This document shows positions 12,357 to 26,600 of a stretch of DNA of 64,000 nt, piece by piece. The notes beneath the pieces were generated by a model, which had not been told where the DNA came from, did not search any database, and worked only from the letters and a program-made list of their open reading frames with translations. Location of the stretch: NCBI GenBank assembly GCA_012295275.1, contig CM022667.1:18261245-18325244 (forward strand), in the 5' to 3' direction. This DNA comes from Chrysomallon squamiferum. Its lineage: Eukaryota; Mollusca; Gastropoda; Neomphalida; Peltospiridae. Made by a program: the position numbers and the translations under genes. Positions within the stretch are counted from its first letter, which is position 1; each line of letters starts with the position of its first letter.

Positions 12357-13780
12357 CTTGACGACTTGAATTTCAAGTTGAATATGAACCACGTGCGTAG
12401 ATGTTAACAAACAATATGTCGATTAAAGTAATCTATACAGTTATTAAACAATATCTATAGCTGATGTTGTGTTCCGAGAGATGCACAATAACATATATGT
12501 TTTGTTTTTTTTCCTTTAAATTTTAATACATGAATACACTTTCTCGACTTCTGCAATCGAGCTTTCCAGTATGAAATATAAATTCGTTTGGTTGTGTTCA
12601 ATCGTGGCAAAACCAAAACCGGTTAACAATTTAACACTACTATAACTTTTATAAGGCTGTGAATCACTTTCTACTCACAAGAAACAGCCGGTATTGGGGA
12701 CGAAACACTGGGTAATAAATATTTAAAACATTTGTTTTAATTAATGTATACTGACTGTATACTTTGATGTCAAATGGTTTTATTATTATTATTATTATTT
12801 TTAGTTTTAGTTTTATTACAACATATTTTATATATATATTTTCTATAACTGAAACCTTTGGATTTTCAATTAACATACCGTGGTACCTCGAGTTACGAGT
12901 GCTCCAACTTACGAGTTTTTCGAGTTACGATCAGGCGATCTGTCAGTTTTTTGCTTTGAGCTGCGAACCAGAATCCGAGTTAACAGCGAGCTTCGGATAC
13001 GCCTCCGCTGGTGGCGTATCGAACAATACAACATTTGCCCAGCATCTCGCGTCTTACTCGATTGTTTCACGTGGTTATCTCGCCGTGGAAGCATCTCTGT
13101 TGTGTTGTGCTCGCGGTTTGTGCAGTATTTTGCCAAATTTACGTTGATCCTAAGAAAATGAGTGCAAAGGACAGTACTGAGAGGAAACGGATGATGAAAG
13201 CATGAAATCATAGAAAAAAATAACCTGTGAACCATGAAAAGATGGAGAAACCCTAACCCTGTACACTTTACAAAACCAATTTAGTTCTTTACACTATCTT
13301 TTATTATTTTTTTTTTTTTTTATACATATTTGTCATTTATACATACATTTTTATTTAAAAACACGTTACAAAAAATTGGGGTGGTTTTTGGGGGGCTGAA
13401 ACGGATTAATGGTATTTCAATTAATTTCTTTGGTTAAAACTGGTTTGATATACGAGCTCGGTAAACTCGAATTAAACTCGTGAGACGAGGTACCACTGTG
13501 TTTAATGAATTTTGCTTGGAATGTTTTATTACAGTTATGTTTATGCATCATTATTATGCATTATCATGTTTTGAAAATTGTCAGACTTGTAAATCAGTTT
13601 AAAATGAATGCTTGTCTCAACAATTTTATTCTCTAAACATATTTCTGATTACAAAAAAAACGGATCCAAGACGTAAAATATTTTCCATCAAATGACCTTT
13701 CTAATAATCGAAATGAGCGCCCTCTCTCGGAAAATACACGAGAGTTCACCAGCTTGACAAATACATCAGTTTATTGTGAA
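12357..13780. promoter_or_regulatory. Divergent BOP1/CDYL-like intergenic promoter region
   Basis: This 1.4 kb separates the start codons of two head-to-head genes, so it must hold both promoters. I see no clear TATA box at a fixed distance. The CDYL-like start codon sits in AAATGGCGGAGG, an ATGGCGG context typical of YY1-like initiator motifs in housekeeping promoters. A CACGTG E-box lies at about 12390. About 0.6 kb of the interval is a pogo/Tigger-like element. Confidence 0.5.
12878..13498 (+). mobile_element. pogo/Tigger-like element in the BOP1/CDYL-like promoter interval
   Basis: It starts CCGTGGTACCTCGAGTTACG, preceded by TA, and ends CTCGTGAGACGAGGTACCACTG. The right target-site base is mutated (TG instead of TA). 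Near 13146-13204 it keeps [19 protein letters not shown], the same transposase start as the element at 4890-5590 but on the plus strand, then a stop. It shares with that copy the block including ACCCTAACCCTGTACACTTT (here reverse-complemented). Higher GC than the surroundings suggests a somewhat younger insertion. Confidence 0.85.
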
Positions 13781-14235
13781 ATGGCGGAGGAAAATGTATA
13801 CGAGGTAAACATTTCATTTTTATCTGTGTTTGTGGAAGCTGCTGATCGTAAAAGAAATAGTAATAAAAATTTAAAACATATATATCCTGCCGCGTCTTTA
13901 ATTTTGTTAATTTTGTCTCTTTATAGCGAACACTCACACTTTGAGTTCTGCCGCGCTGTTTTCTGCTTTGCGTTCAATGTCAGTAAAGCTAAATTTAAAA
14001 AATATATATTGTATATTCGTATACTGTCGTAAATGTTTGTAGCTTATATTGTATTTAAATATATTTTCAATAAAAACTAATTTAAATATACTCAATACTG
14101 AGAAAAAACATGGGGAAATAAAAGTGAAAAGTAAGTGATAATATAAATATTAATACATTAAAATGATTAATACTCAGTATTATAATGAGTTGATTATACT
14201 GTTACTATTTTGGTATTATATATAATTATCTTTTA

Positions 14236-14287
<52 letters not shown>

Positions 14288-17200
14288 GAGTTCTGATAGA
14301 ATGTATGCTTTGTTGTTAACAATTCTTAACAAAATTAACATTAAAAATATTAATATTATATAATTCTTTAAAAATCAACGCCAAAGTTATATTTTTATTA
14401 ATTACTATTATTTAAAAGAAACAGAAACGTTGAAAACAGAAAGAAAATTTGTGTTGGAGAAACAAAATTGCACAAATTAGGGTAAACGAGGTAAGATTTA
14501 TTTTTATGTATTTGCATATTCAAAATGGTTTATAAAAGGAGACTAAAAAAGATAATACTAATAATAATACATGACATGAGCCATTGGTGACATGAACAAA
14601 TGTAGTGAGTATATTTTACCATAGATTTTGTTAATTCTAAAAGAACGATTTCTGGTTTTAAAAATTATGAAAATAAAATAATTATTTAATTTGAAATATT
14701 ATTATTATTATTTTTAAGGATTTTTTAATATTTTTTTATATTTCCAATAGCAAAATTATTTCGATAGAATGTATTTTTGTTTTGAATTCAAAAGTTAACA
14801 ATTAATAGCAAATTTTCAAAATTTGTGAATATACCATCAAAAGTACCAGTTAATATTATATAAGAAAATTTACTTTATTTAATTTTATATTTTAAAAAAA
14901 ATATTTTTTCTTCAGTTTGCTAAAGAAATAAACAAAGTTTTATAACCTTCAAGTATTACAAATGAAATGCATTTAATTGTTGTAAGTTAACCTACATTGT
15001 ATTTTGTAATTGTGTCAAATGGAGATTTAGCTTAAAAATCTAAAAACAAATAAAATTTATGAAACTTGCCTTATAAGGCAATTTAGAAATTTTTGGAAAC
15101 TATTATTATTATAAATATTTCCTTTAATTTAATATGTGCCTGACTATTATTTTGTGTATGTAAACAAAATACTCTGGGTCATAATTATTATAAACTATGA
15201 CAACATTGATATTTATAGAATTAATACAGATTAAATGCAATATGTAAATATTTCTATGCATTGAATGATTGATGTTGAGAGAAAATACTTGGATAGAAAA
15301 ACCCCAGGTAATGATAATGTAAGTGTTACAACAGAAGTAATAATTTTTAATGTTTTGCAGGTAAAGCACATCTTAGGTAAAAGGAATATCAATGGTTATG
15401 TTGAATATTTGATAAAATGGAAAGGATTCACTTCAAAGTGGAATACTTGGGAACCCATTTGTAACCTTTCCACTTGCAAAAGTCTAATCTGCAAATTTGA
15501 AAAAAATAGAAAAAAAGAGGAAAATGCTGAAAAAAATATAGTGAGGAAATATGCAAAACAATTAGTGAAAAAGAGTTTGATTACGCAGGACAGGGAGAAC
15601 AACAACAAAGAGGATGGTGAAGGACCTCTTAGAAAATGCAACACTTGTCCAGAAAATGCTTCAAAAAAATCTAGTCTAAAAAATAATGGCATCGCTTCTA
15701 AAAAAAAAAAGAATGACATGAAACAAATATCAAAAGCAAAACATTTTCTAACTAAAAATAAAAACTCATTAAACTGGCAGAACTTGTCAGTGATTTTGAA
15801 ACATAACCTTGACAGAAGATTAGTCAAGCAAGTAAAGGCAAGGACTGTAAAACCCCAAAAGTTACCTCAAAAAGATAAACAGACTGTGCAAATCAAATAT
15901 GCTAAAATACAGTCAGGAAAGGTTATTGTTTCAGATGTTTCTGCCAGACAGAAAACAAATGTTGAGAATAATATTTTACTTTCTTCAGCAACTAAAAAAG
16001 CAGTAAGTGGAACTAAAATGACAAATACCTTAAAAGAAAAGAAAAGGAAATTTGGTCAGATGAAAGATTTTGCATGTTCCGGTGATAATGATGATGACAT
16101 TTTATATTCTGTTAATGATGATGCAGACATTGATAAAAATATGAAATATGGCAAGAAAAAAAATATTTGCAAACGTTCAGAATCTGAAATGCCTAAAAGA
16201 AAACTCACTGAGAAGCTGAAAAAACAAATATTTAATGTTGATGATAAACAGGGAAAAATCAAATTACAGACATGGTTATCTCATGAAGACAATAATGCTG
16301 TAGATAAAAAGCCACAAAAACATTTAATTTGTGAGGATGAAACCAATGCAGATAATGCTGCTGATCACGGTATTTTCCAATTCTTTTGATTAGTTTACAA
16401 TATAAATCCTTTGATTATGTGGTACATTTTAGATTTAAGTCTGTAGATGTTTTAAGGCTACTCATAAATATATATTAGAGTTTCCTACATTTCATTGTGG
16501 AAATAAAAGGATGTTTGTGTTATATAGTTATGCCCATGGCTAATATTTATTCTAAATAATATTCTTCTGATTGGTTAAATGCTGAATATTGTTTTGTTTT
16601 TCAAGCATAATTATTATATCTGTATTTTTCTGTTTATAAAGAATGTATAAAATCAGTTGTGATTAATTGCAGTAAAATATTTATTGTAACAATATAACTA
16701 GTCATCACAATACTTACATTTTGACTCTGAATGAATTATTTTTTATCAGTTTATTATTATTATTATTATTATTATTGTTATTTTATTCTTCAGGTTCAGA
16801 ACTAGTAGCTCCTCTGTCATTGTACACTTCTATGAAGTCTTGCAGTTCAATGCAAACTCATCCATCTCTTGGATCTTCCAAAATGGATGCATATTTTGGA
16901 GATATGACATCATTTCAGATAAGGTCACCAGAGATTCCTGTCAGTCCAACAACATCAAGCACACAAAAAATGTTGCTGGACAGATTCCAACATCAGTTAC
17001 TTTTAAAACCTAAAAACAAGAAATATGTGGAGAGTGAAACAGAAACTGTTGAAAGGAGAGTAAGTGTAAGGACAACTGAATGTGCTTTTCGCTACAAACA
17101 GATTGTAGTTAAGAAGTGTCAGGGATATACACAGATTTGGCTTAAAACTCTAACTAGTCAGAAAAATGCTATCAATCCACAGGTAAGCATGACATTAACA

Positions 17201-18807
17201 TCACACATTTGGATAGGAGATAGTTGTTAGCATAGCATATTGAAGGTTAGGAAGAGAAAGCATAATAATTACAAAATATCTTCTTTTAGCTTTTACTATT
17301 TTGAAAACCTTGTCTTTAAAAAAATAACATTTGTACAGACAAAGCTATAATATTTGCTTTCCAATCTGTCATGTGCAAGACAAAAAACTGAATTGTTGCA
17401 GGTTGTGCAGGAGATTGTATCAGCTCTCAACTCTGCTAAGTATGATGACAGCAAATTGGTTATGTTCAGCAGTATTGGTAATGTCTTTTGTTCTGGAGTT
17501 GATCTCAACTTCCTCATCTCATCAGATAGCAGCATTTCTTCAAGACAAATGGCAGATGCTGTAAGGTAAATAATTCAGTTTAATTAAAAAATTGAAAATT
17601 GTTTATTTTGAAATGTGTACAGAATTGAAGATTAAAGATTATCATAACTCATAACCAGGAATTATCAAAATACTTACATATGTGAAAATAACTTTTCATT
17701 AATATTTATTTATGTAGCTCTTTTGAAAACTATGTTGTGACTGTAGCAAATATGTAACACAAGAGTTCTGAATTAATTGCACTATTACTAAGAATTATAG
17801 GTACATTTTTTTAGATGAATATATTTAAGTAAGCGAAAAGAAACTGATAAATCATAATTTTATTTATGTATATGATAAACTGATTCGAATTTCAGGGATT
17901 TAACTAAGACATTCATAACATTTCCGAAACCAGTAGTTGCTGCAGTGACTGGTGCTGCAGTAGGACTTGGGATGGCTCTTCTGCCATTGTGTGACATAGT
18001 TTATGCCAGTGATAAAGCTCTTTTCTTTTTGCCATACACCCAGCTATGTCAGACTCCAGAAGGCTGTATTTCTTACACACTGCCACAAGCTGTTGGACCA
18101 GCCATGGTAATTATTTTAAAACTTTATAAATTATTCTTCTACGATTCAAAAATATTAATTAACAAAATTATTCAATTAAAAAATGAATTGTATTTCTCAT
18201 GCTTTGTGTAGATGCAAATTAATTGCTACTTTTCATACACATATTAATATACTTTTTTTCCTATTCCCTTTGTATATAGAGCAGTGACCTTTTGTTTGCG
18301 GGTCGGAAAATAACAGCACAGGAAGCCCATGAACTTGGACTTGTTTCTCAAGTATTCTGGCCAACCAGTCTCATGCAGGAAGTCATTCCTCGAGTGGAAT
18401 GTATAGCTATGCACTCAGCGACAGTAAATCTTTATATTGATTGCTCTACACTTTAAACAGTGACATTTCAACAGAGTTGATGAGGATACAGAATTCAAAC
18501 ATTTTCATTTTATTAACAAACCCAAATGATTATATCTAATGGATAGCCTGGGTTTAAAAGAAAGGCATCAGTAAATATTCTACTGTTTACATAACACTCT
18601 AATCTTTATTTATTACTATTTATTTGTTTTTGTTTTTTAAATTAGGCCATGGAAGCCACTAAACTACTTATTCGGAGTCATCACCGGACCAAACTTGAGC
18701 TGACCAATGAGACAGAGTGCAACATGCTGATGGAACGCTGGGCTAATGGAGAATGTCGGAAAGCTGTGAACACTTACCTCAGTGATGATAGAAATATTCT
18801 TCTTTGA
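13781..18807 (+). CDS. CDYL: Chromodomain Y-like protein (chromodomain + crotonase fold), complete, 7 exons
   Basis: CDYL-family proteins are nuclear co-repressors that read methylated histone H3 lysines; their enoyl-CoA hydratase-like domain has been linked to crotonyl-CoA removal. Exons: 13781-13804, 15361-16369, 16794-17182, 17402-17565, 17896-18106, 18280-18423, 18646-18807 (2103 nt, 700 aa; human CDYL about 600). The chromodomain spans residues 7-60: VYEVKHILGKRN, EYLIKWKGF, NTWEP. Cage positions look like Y7, W and F, the last replacing the usual Y. Residues about 65-440 are a long Lys-rich, low-complexity linker, mostly in exon 2. The crotonase domain runs from about 442 (AFRYKQIVVKK) with SIGNVFCSGVDL and GLGMALLPLCDIVYASDKA. 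Met/Ala and Tyr/Thr sit where true hydratases have their two catalytic Glu, as in vertebrate CDYL, so classical hydratase chemistry is doubtful. CDYL versus CDYL2 cannot be split here; this may be the single pre-duplication gene. Confidence 0.93.
14238..14279. repeat. AAT microsatellite in CDYL-like intron 1
   Basis: About thirteen tandem AAT units inside the 1.55 kb first intron. The rest of this intron (13805-15360) is AT-rich with no other feature I can support. Confidence 0.9.
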
Positions 18808-21800
18808 TCTGTGATACCTTTCCTTTTAAAATCATTTCATTAATTTATTAACTCATTGAAAAAAGAAAAAGAAGTAATAATAATTTATTGAATTTTATCT
18901 TCTTATTGCAAAATGTTGACTGTAAGAGGAAGGAGTTTTGGACTGCTGTTTGTAAAATATTGAATTGTTAAAACATTCTCTTTTGGGTTTTTGGGGGCTT
19001 TTTTGTATTATTTTTTTAAATATAATAAGGAGTGATATTTTACATGTCTTGGTTGACATCAACATAAAAATAATTTTTAATAGTGTTTTGATCATTTATT
19101 TATTATTTATTTACTGCTGGAATTAAATGAGATTTTAAAAAAGAAAAGAAAGTTTCTGTGACATACATTTTAATAAAACATAGAGGCATTCCAGTTAATT
19201 TTATCATTGGTGCTGTTTTATCCACAGCAATGATTAGTATTCCAACTTCTTTTTAAAAATACAAATTACAATTTTTTTTCTAATATGCAGTTTAATAAAT
19301 TTTAAATAAAAGCATTTGGTATAAAATTGCTTTATTTTGTTATTTTAAAGTAGAAAGAAATGAACAAATGAGAAATTTCAGGCTAATTTGTTTTCCTTTA
19401 ACTGAAATTCTGAGTACTCATGCTCACCTGTCAGTAGTTTAATAAAAAAAAATAAAAAAAAGTAAAGATCACTGTCCTTCTGCTTTATTTTACAACAAAA
19501 TATTTGTTCTGACCAAGAAACAATTTCGTTACACTTAGTGACTTACCAAACCCTAATAGAAACTCACACATACTGACAGTGAGGCAGACTCGACAATACC
19601 CCAGTAGTGCACATTTCACTGCCAGAAAACCAGAATGTTCAGGGCATTGGGGCTTCCTTTGAGTTATGACTATGAATGTCATTTGTGGGGATTTCCAGGA
19701 GTGTTACCGGAATCATTCATAGGGACTTGAAATTTTTTGCAAAGTGCAGATTCTTCAGATTCAGAGCCTGGCCAACAAGAACCAAGGCTATAAATTTTGC
19801 AAGAGTATCAGCAAATGGTTCAAGAACAAATTCCTTCTGCTCTTTGGCAGGTAGGTATGTTAATAAGCAACACATTCAGTGAATAGAAGCCACCTGCTAG
19901 TGTGCAGTAGGACAGGCAGGATACTTTAAGGAGATGACAGGTATTGTTGCAAAGTAAAGGTCAAGAATTAAAAATAAATTAATACCTTTAGAAAATACAA
20001 GTTTTTAAGAAAGTAATTTTTTTTCTAGACCATCTTGTACATTAAGATTTGTTATAAGAGAATTCAAGTATATAAATTTATGTTCAGCTTGTCATTTTGT
20101 TACTAATTAAAATATGCCTGTGATCTTTGTAACTTATTAACTATTTTTAAAACAACTTGCAGTACATTTGTCAAACAGTCTGCTTTAAAAGTGTACTATA
20201 TGTGTGGCTATTTATAATTTTCTTGAAATTAGCTTTATGTAGTAATTCACAATTTTTGTAGTAATTCTATCAAGACTAAAAAATGTAATTATATTTCTGT
20301 TAATATAATACACTGTACAGCCTGTACCGTATGCACTTTTATTGTATTATTTTAGCATACATATCAGTATTGGTTACTAAAATAAAGAGCAAACATCAAA
20401 ATAAACATTTGTCTTTGGTATTCTAATTAGAAAAGTGAGATAATTCGATAATTTAAAAATATATATATATAGTATGGGGAAATCATAATCAGTGTGATGC
20501 ATCATTACTAATCCTAGCTGTTAAGGATATAGATTTGAATAACAGATCAAAGTAAATATAAATATATTAATAAAATAGATTTAAGTTTTATCAACTGCTT
20601 TTCCTGAGAAAATGATTAAATTTACAAATGAGAAACAAAGATATCAGTTATGAAAATTATTTTATTAAGCTATCAAATTATATTAAACTTTTTCTTTAAT
20701 GTAAAAATAAAAGAAAATAAATTAGAAATAAAAAGAACAGTTTACATCATACATGAAGCAGAACAGAATTTATTTGCAAACTTAAAAAAAAAAATCGCAT
20801 TCAATGTACCAAAAAAAGAAAAGGTGAATGCATAATAACTGCTGGCTGTCACCAGTTATAACCTGACTGACAACTGTAAATAAAATGTCATATTTGTAAA
20901 TATTAACAAACAGTACTGACAATAAAAGCAAAACAAAAAAGACTAAAGACACTTCTGGAATGAGACCTAAAGTTAATATTAACCAAAGTAATCATTACAA
21001 AAATAATAATTTAAATAAATGAGATTCTGTAAATACAACATTAACAATGATGTAGCAAGGCACAGTTTGCTTGATAAAAAGTAACAATAGTAAAAGTGAC
21101 AAAAGAAATAAACAATGTAAAATTATACACAAAGGTGTGGTTTTTTCATTTTTGTCTTATTATTAGATTTATTTTTCAAGGTAGTTTCAAACTGAAATTA
21201 ATTTTACTTTAACATAAAATGTCATGAGTTAATATATATTAAAACATGTAATTAAAATTATTTTCAAATAAAATGTTCAGGTGAAAATACAAATAATTAT
21301 TCCTTTAAGAAATAAGTAAAGCCTTTATAAAATTTCAAATATTTTCTTGAGAATTTAAAAAAAAAAAATGTTTGTAGAACACAAATTTATAAGTAATTTG
21401 ATTTCATTTACAGATTAAATGTTTTATATGCAGTGCTTCTGAGGGTTTTTCACTGATAAAAATAGTAATTTAAAAATGTATTTCTTATATTAGTTACAAT
21501 TAGCAATGCAATGACAATTGTTAAGTAGAAGTAATTTCATTATTAATAAGAAGTAATTATTAAATGATGTCTGCATCATAAAAACCACATCAGTTTTGAA
21601 ATTCTTGAAATAAAAATCTTATATACTTTAATTTTAATTTTTAAAAGTAATCAGTATTTATATATACATTCACTTTTTTCCACGTTTTTTGAACATCACC
21701 CCAGTGATTAACTGAATACTTCTAATAAGAATTAGAGATATGTTAACAAATTTAAATTAATGATGTCTGCAGTTTTAACAATATTATTTGCATACACATT

Positions 21801-23610
21801 TAAGAACAAGTAAAAATGAAATGCAACAAACATCAAATTGTAAAATCTGAATGTGTGCATAGACAACAAAGAATTAGTATAATAATTGTGACTAGAAAAA
21901 AACAATTGAATAATAAAAATGTTAAAATATTTTACCTGTTATAAAAATGCCATTTTTTTAATGTAAAGGTTTTAACACTGTCACACAGTAACAATTTAAA
22001 TGGTCAATTTTACATGTATAAACAATGTATTGATGCACTATTTATTAAACATGGAATGTCCATTATTTCTCAGGCTAAATAAAATTATTGTACAAAGTAC
22101 AAGGGAAAATAAAATAATTTAACGTAATAAAAAAAATCAATACAAAACTTGTGGTCTTCTTCTCTCCCTTGTTAACATATGAGAAAATAATTGTTGAAAT
22201 ATTTTGTATACTTGGCTTATATTTGCTGATTTTGTGTTAAAAAACATATTACACATAATTGAATATTCATGACAACACGGCACAGAGAAACAGATTTAGT
22301 TTTACTTTGCTGATTCTAGATTAATATGTGTGTGTGGTTGTGTGTGTGTATATAGACATATATAGATTCAAACACACTCACATACATACATACATATTCA
22401 TACACATATATTTTAATGTTCCTGAAATGATTAATAAACTATTAACAACAGGATATTACTGTTATAACTGTCTGGGATCAAGATGAAACTGAATGATTTT
22501 CTTTGTGCAATTATCATAATCTGTTATGTTAATGGTTATGATGTCTCAATGTAGTTCATGTGAATGTTAGAACTGGAGAATATTATATCAAATATTATAA
22601 AACTGAATTATGGACATAATGCAATAATTTCTTATAGAGTACAGAAATTTCTGAACAAAATGTGTACTGTATATTGTCAAGAACTTCATTTGTTTAATAC
22701 TGTAATTTAATAAAAGGAAGATGAAAGTACTTCCCTTAGGCCTAAAGATTTCTTATTTGATGAACTAAATGTAGGCATAATATGTCAGACACTAATAGAA
22801 TGAATAACGTTAAAACAAGAAAAACTATAATAAAAAAAAAAAAAAAAACATAAATATATATGTTGATCTAATAAACAGGTTAAATTAATCACATAAATGT
22901 TCATGACAAATACATTAATCATTCTAAATATGTCTATTTTGTGACAGACCAAATAGTTAGCAATAACTTTTAAAAACCTATAGCTCATCTGCAAAAAGTC
23001 AAATCGGTGTTAAAAGATATAAATTTATGCCAATTAGCAGCGACATTAAATACAGCATGTATAATTTTTTTAATAATAATTTACTACTTTTAAAAAATAT
23101 AAAAATGCTTTTAATTACAGATGTTGTTTTCAAAAGCAGTTTATTTAAAAAAAATTAAAAACTTTTGCCAAATTTAAGATTATTCTTGTCTAAAATTAAT
23201 GAAAGAAAAAAGAAAACTTGAAAAATCTTATTCTTGAATAATAATAATGATAAGAAGAATAACATTAACAAAACAATAAAAAAAAAATGTATATATATAT
23301 ATTTTAAGTGTATGTTTGAATTGAATGAGACATCATACTTAACTTATTTCATCTTTAGCAGTCAATAAATATTTTATAAAACAAAATTTTAAAAAGCCAT
23401 CAAAATAATAAAAACTAATTATTATAAAATTCATTCATTTAAGATTTATAATCAGTTTTGAATGAAATTAAATATTTTCTGTGTCCATTTGAAATTATTA
23501 AAACAAAATAATCACAAATGTAAAATTAAACAAATATGTGGCCTGGTTATAAAATTGGGAATTTAAAAGAGATTAAACTTATTATGTTTTGCTCTATGTG
23601 ATTAAGAAGA
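18808..23610. other. Tail-to-tail interval between the CDYL-like gene and LPCAT
   Basis: The two genes converge here, so it should contain both 3' UTRs. Several AATAAA signals follow the CDYL-like stop (for example near 19173 and 19305 on the plus strand). The LPCAT side is very AT-rich, with TTTATT (minus-strand AATAAA) at many places, so its polyadenylation site cannot be fixed. A compositionally richer patch at 19490-19870 is discussed under rejected items. A short TG/CA-rich patch lies at about 22328-22410. I see no gene in the rest. Confidence 0.6.
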
Positions 23611-26600
23611 TCACTCATTTTTTGACATTGAACATTCACCATTTGCTTCTTCTAGGTTGCCATTCTGCTCAACCAGATCTTGGTAGGTAATGAAAAGTTT
23701 TGCATACTCAGGCTTTTCCGAAGCATACTTGATAAATTCGTCTGTGGGGAAAAAAAATTAATGAAATTTTTATTTAACCAAAGTTGGAAAATATATTGAC
23801 CACAAAGCTTTTAAACAATGGACCTCTTTCTTTCTATCCAACATTTGTTAACATATTTGATTTATAGTTCAGTTAAAACTAACACAATGTGTCTTTCTTA
23901 ATTTTAAAATAATTTATTTCAACTGGATTTTAAATCTGAAAATAAATGGAAAACAAATACCATATGATATTTTCCCATCTTTGTTGGCATCCACTTCTTC
24001 AAATAGGAGGTGAATGTCATCAAAATCCATTTTGAAAGCATTATGCAGAATGCTGGCAAAGTCTTCCTCACAGATGTAGTCGTTATCCTTTTGAAACATC
24101 TTAAAATACCAAAAAGAGCTAAAATAAGACATATTTCATTCAGTGAAAAGAAAAAGAGTTACATCTGATTATATAGTATCAATAAAAAGGTATCCGAATG
24201 AGTGCATGAAATGTTTTGTCTAACAAAAATAAATGAATCAAAAACATTTCTAAACACATACATTCAAATAATAAACACTCTTAATATAAAATTCAAAAAA
24301 AAAAAAGGTAGGTGCAGACAGCACAGTTATCAAGATAAATTGCTGTTGAATATGATGTCTGTTTTATCATGTCATATAATAATATACTATAAGATCCACA
24401 TCAGAATTTTACGTTTCCAGTAACTAGAAATGACAAAAAACCAATTAGTAAAATATTTACCTGAAATGCTAACTTAAGAGTCTCTTCAGTGTTAGCGGGA
24501 TTTGAGATAAGCGAAAGACCGATTACATATTCACGGAAATCTATGGTGCCTGAGTGATCCTGAAATAATTTGATTAATCAAACTGAGTTTGAAACATTAT
24601 CTCACCAATATGATTTTTTGAAAAATTAATTATTTTTATTTAATTAGCTATATGTTGTTTTCTTTTAAGTATAGAAGTTCTGAATGTAATACAATTTTAT
24701 TAAAATAAAAAATAACGAATAAACAAAAATTAAAAATTCCTCATTCTTTATATTGGATCTTTCAACATTAAACAATAATTTAACTAACTCTGTCATAGAG
24801 TGTGAAAATTTCTTCCAAGGCTCTGGACAAAGGTAAATGTAAGTAGCCTGCAAACTCTTTCAGTGTCATATCTTTGTTTCCAGTGATCTTACAGAACCTC
24901 TCGAGGTACCGATTCATCTGATCATAGCTCACACTGCAATTAAAAAAACGAGACATGAGGCCCCACAAATAATCTGTATTGGCTATATACAAACCATACA
25001 GTACTACTTGGAGGTCTGAAGGTCTGCTCTTTCACACAATACATTTTTAAAATAAAAATCAATTTTCTGCATTTTTCTCAAATAAAGCATAACAATCTGT
25101 TATAGAAGATAGTCTCTTCTGTTTCCCATTCTAGTGTGTAATATTAATGCAAGTGCAGGTATAATTTAAAAAAAAAAAAAAAAAAAACAGAAGAAAGACC
25201 TTAATAAAAACACAAGGATTTCAAATAATCTAAAAATATAACGAAAAATAAAAGAAAGACCTCAATAAGAATAATCAGCTTTCTTTATTTTCACGTTGTC
25301 TTTAAAGTATAAAGCTTACTGTAAGGCATACCCAAGTTTTTTATGAAGCTTCTGAAATTCAACAATTCCTGCTTCCATAGGCATTTGAAGTTTGGCAGCT
25401 CCCATCATCAATCTGCAGTCATCATAAGTATGGTCAGTTGTTGGGCATTTCAAACATCTAAAATTAAATTTCAAAATAAACACTTTAGCAAAAATAATGC
25501 TTCAATATAGATATATGTATTTGTAAGAATAAATAATGGTGTCTCACATTCTGAACAAAGCTGTTCTAAATATTTATTACTATATAAAAAGTGTGTGACT
25601 TTTTTTTTTTTTTTACTTACAGCGCCATTTGTTTCCTCACATTATTTGCAAAAATTTTTGCATTCTTCTTTTCTTGTTCATTTGGAACATATACAGGCAA
25701 AAACTGGAGATAAAAATAAATAATAGGAATTAATAATATCAGAGATAAATTTTTATTATTCTAATTTCTTTTTTGGATGGGTTATTTCAAAACGTAATTT
25801 AGAACAGATTAATGAATCTATGCTCTTTCAAGACAAAAAGAAAGAAACAATTGATTTATTAAGGAGAAATAATACAGTATTATTTATAGCACAAATCCAA
25901 ATTTTTGACAGTATAAAATGTCAGATAGGTAAATAAACCAACTGATAACTGTTGGTGATTTTAAAAAATGTTTATATATGAATTGATTTTCCATACAAAA
26001 TGTGTAAGTATTAAGAATAAGAAATTGGAGTAACACTCACTTCTATTTCCATATTGTTATGTAATTGGCACAAAGTCAGCCACAAGCAGGTAAACCTATC
26101 ATTAAGAAAAATATATGTCTGAAAATTAATATTTTATTAATATTAACGAATGGCATGAAACTATAAGGATAAATTTATTTTAAAGAGTTTCTTTCATACA
26201 TGAAGCAACAAAATTAAAATTACTTACGCACTTGGTCCATCCCATGTCCATGTTATAGTGTCCTGCAAAAAAAAAAAAGTTTGTTTCAGGTTTTGGACCT
26301 AATGGATCTATGTTTAGGTAATATCATGGGTTAACATAAAAAAATTACCAGTTATAGCCATTTCTTTAAACTAATATGGACCAGAAGGACAAACCTATCT
26401 TGAAAAATATTTTGAATGAAATGAAATTTCATGTAAAGACTGTAATTTATTTTAAAAAAAAATAAAAAAAAAATAAAGAGTAAAACAAATAAGATAAGAA
26501 AAAAAACAAAAAAACAAAAATAAAATAAAATGTGCAAAAAAACAAAGATGTGTTACCAAATTTAGGAAAGACTAACAATACTAACTGGTTTATTTGAATA

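Noticed and set aside
12764-13235. Several overlapping ORFs of 60-127 codons on both strands
   Set aside because: They lie in and around the pogo/Tigger-like element at 12878-13498; only the short transposase-start remnant on the plus strand is meaningful.
15396-15827. 143-codon minus-strand ORF, Phe/Leu/Ser-rich
   Set aside because: It is the antisense shadow of the Lys/Asn-rich linker in CDYL-like exon 2; the plus-strand frame joins correctly to the chromodomain and crotonase exons.
19490-19870. Less AT-rich patch with a minus-strand reading KEQKEFVLEPFADTLAKF
   Set aside because: The open stretch is about 45 codons, ends in a stop and has no recognisable domain or splice partners. It may be an old retro-copy fragment, but I cannot support a feature.
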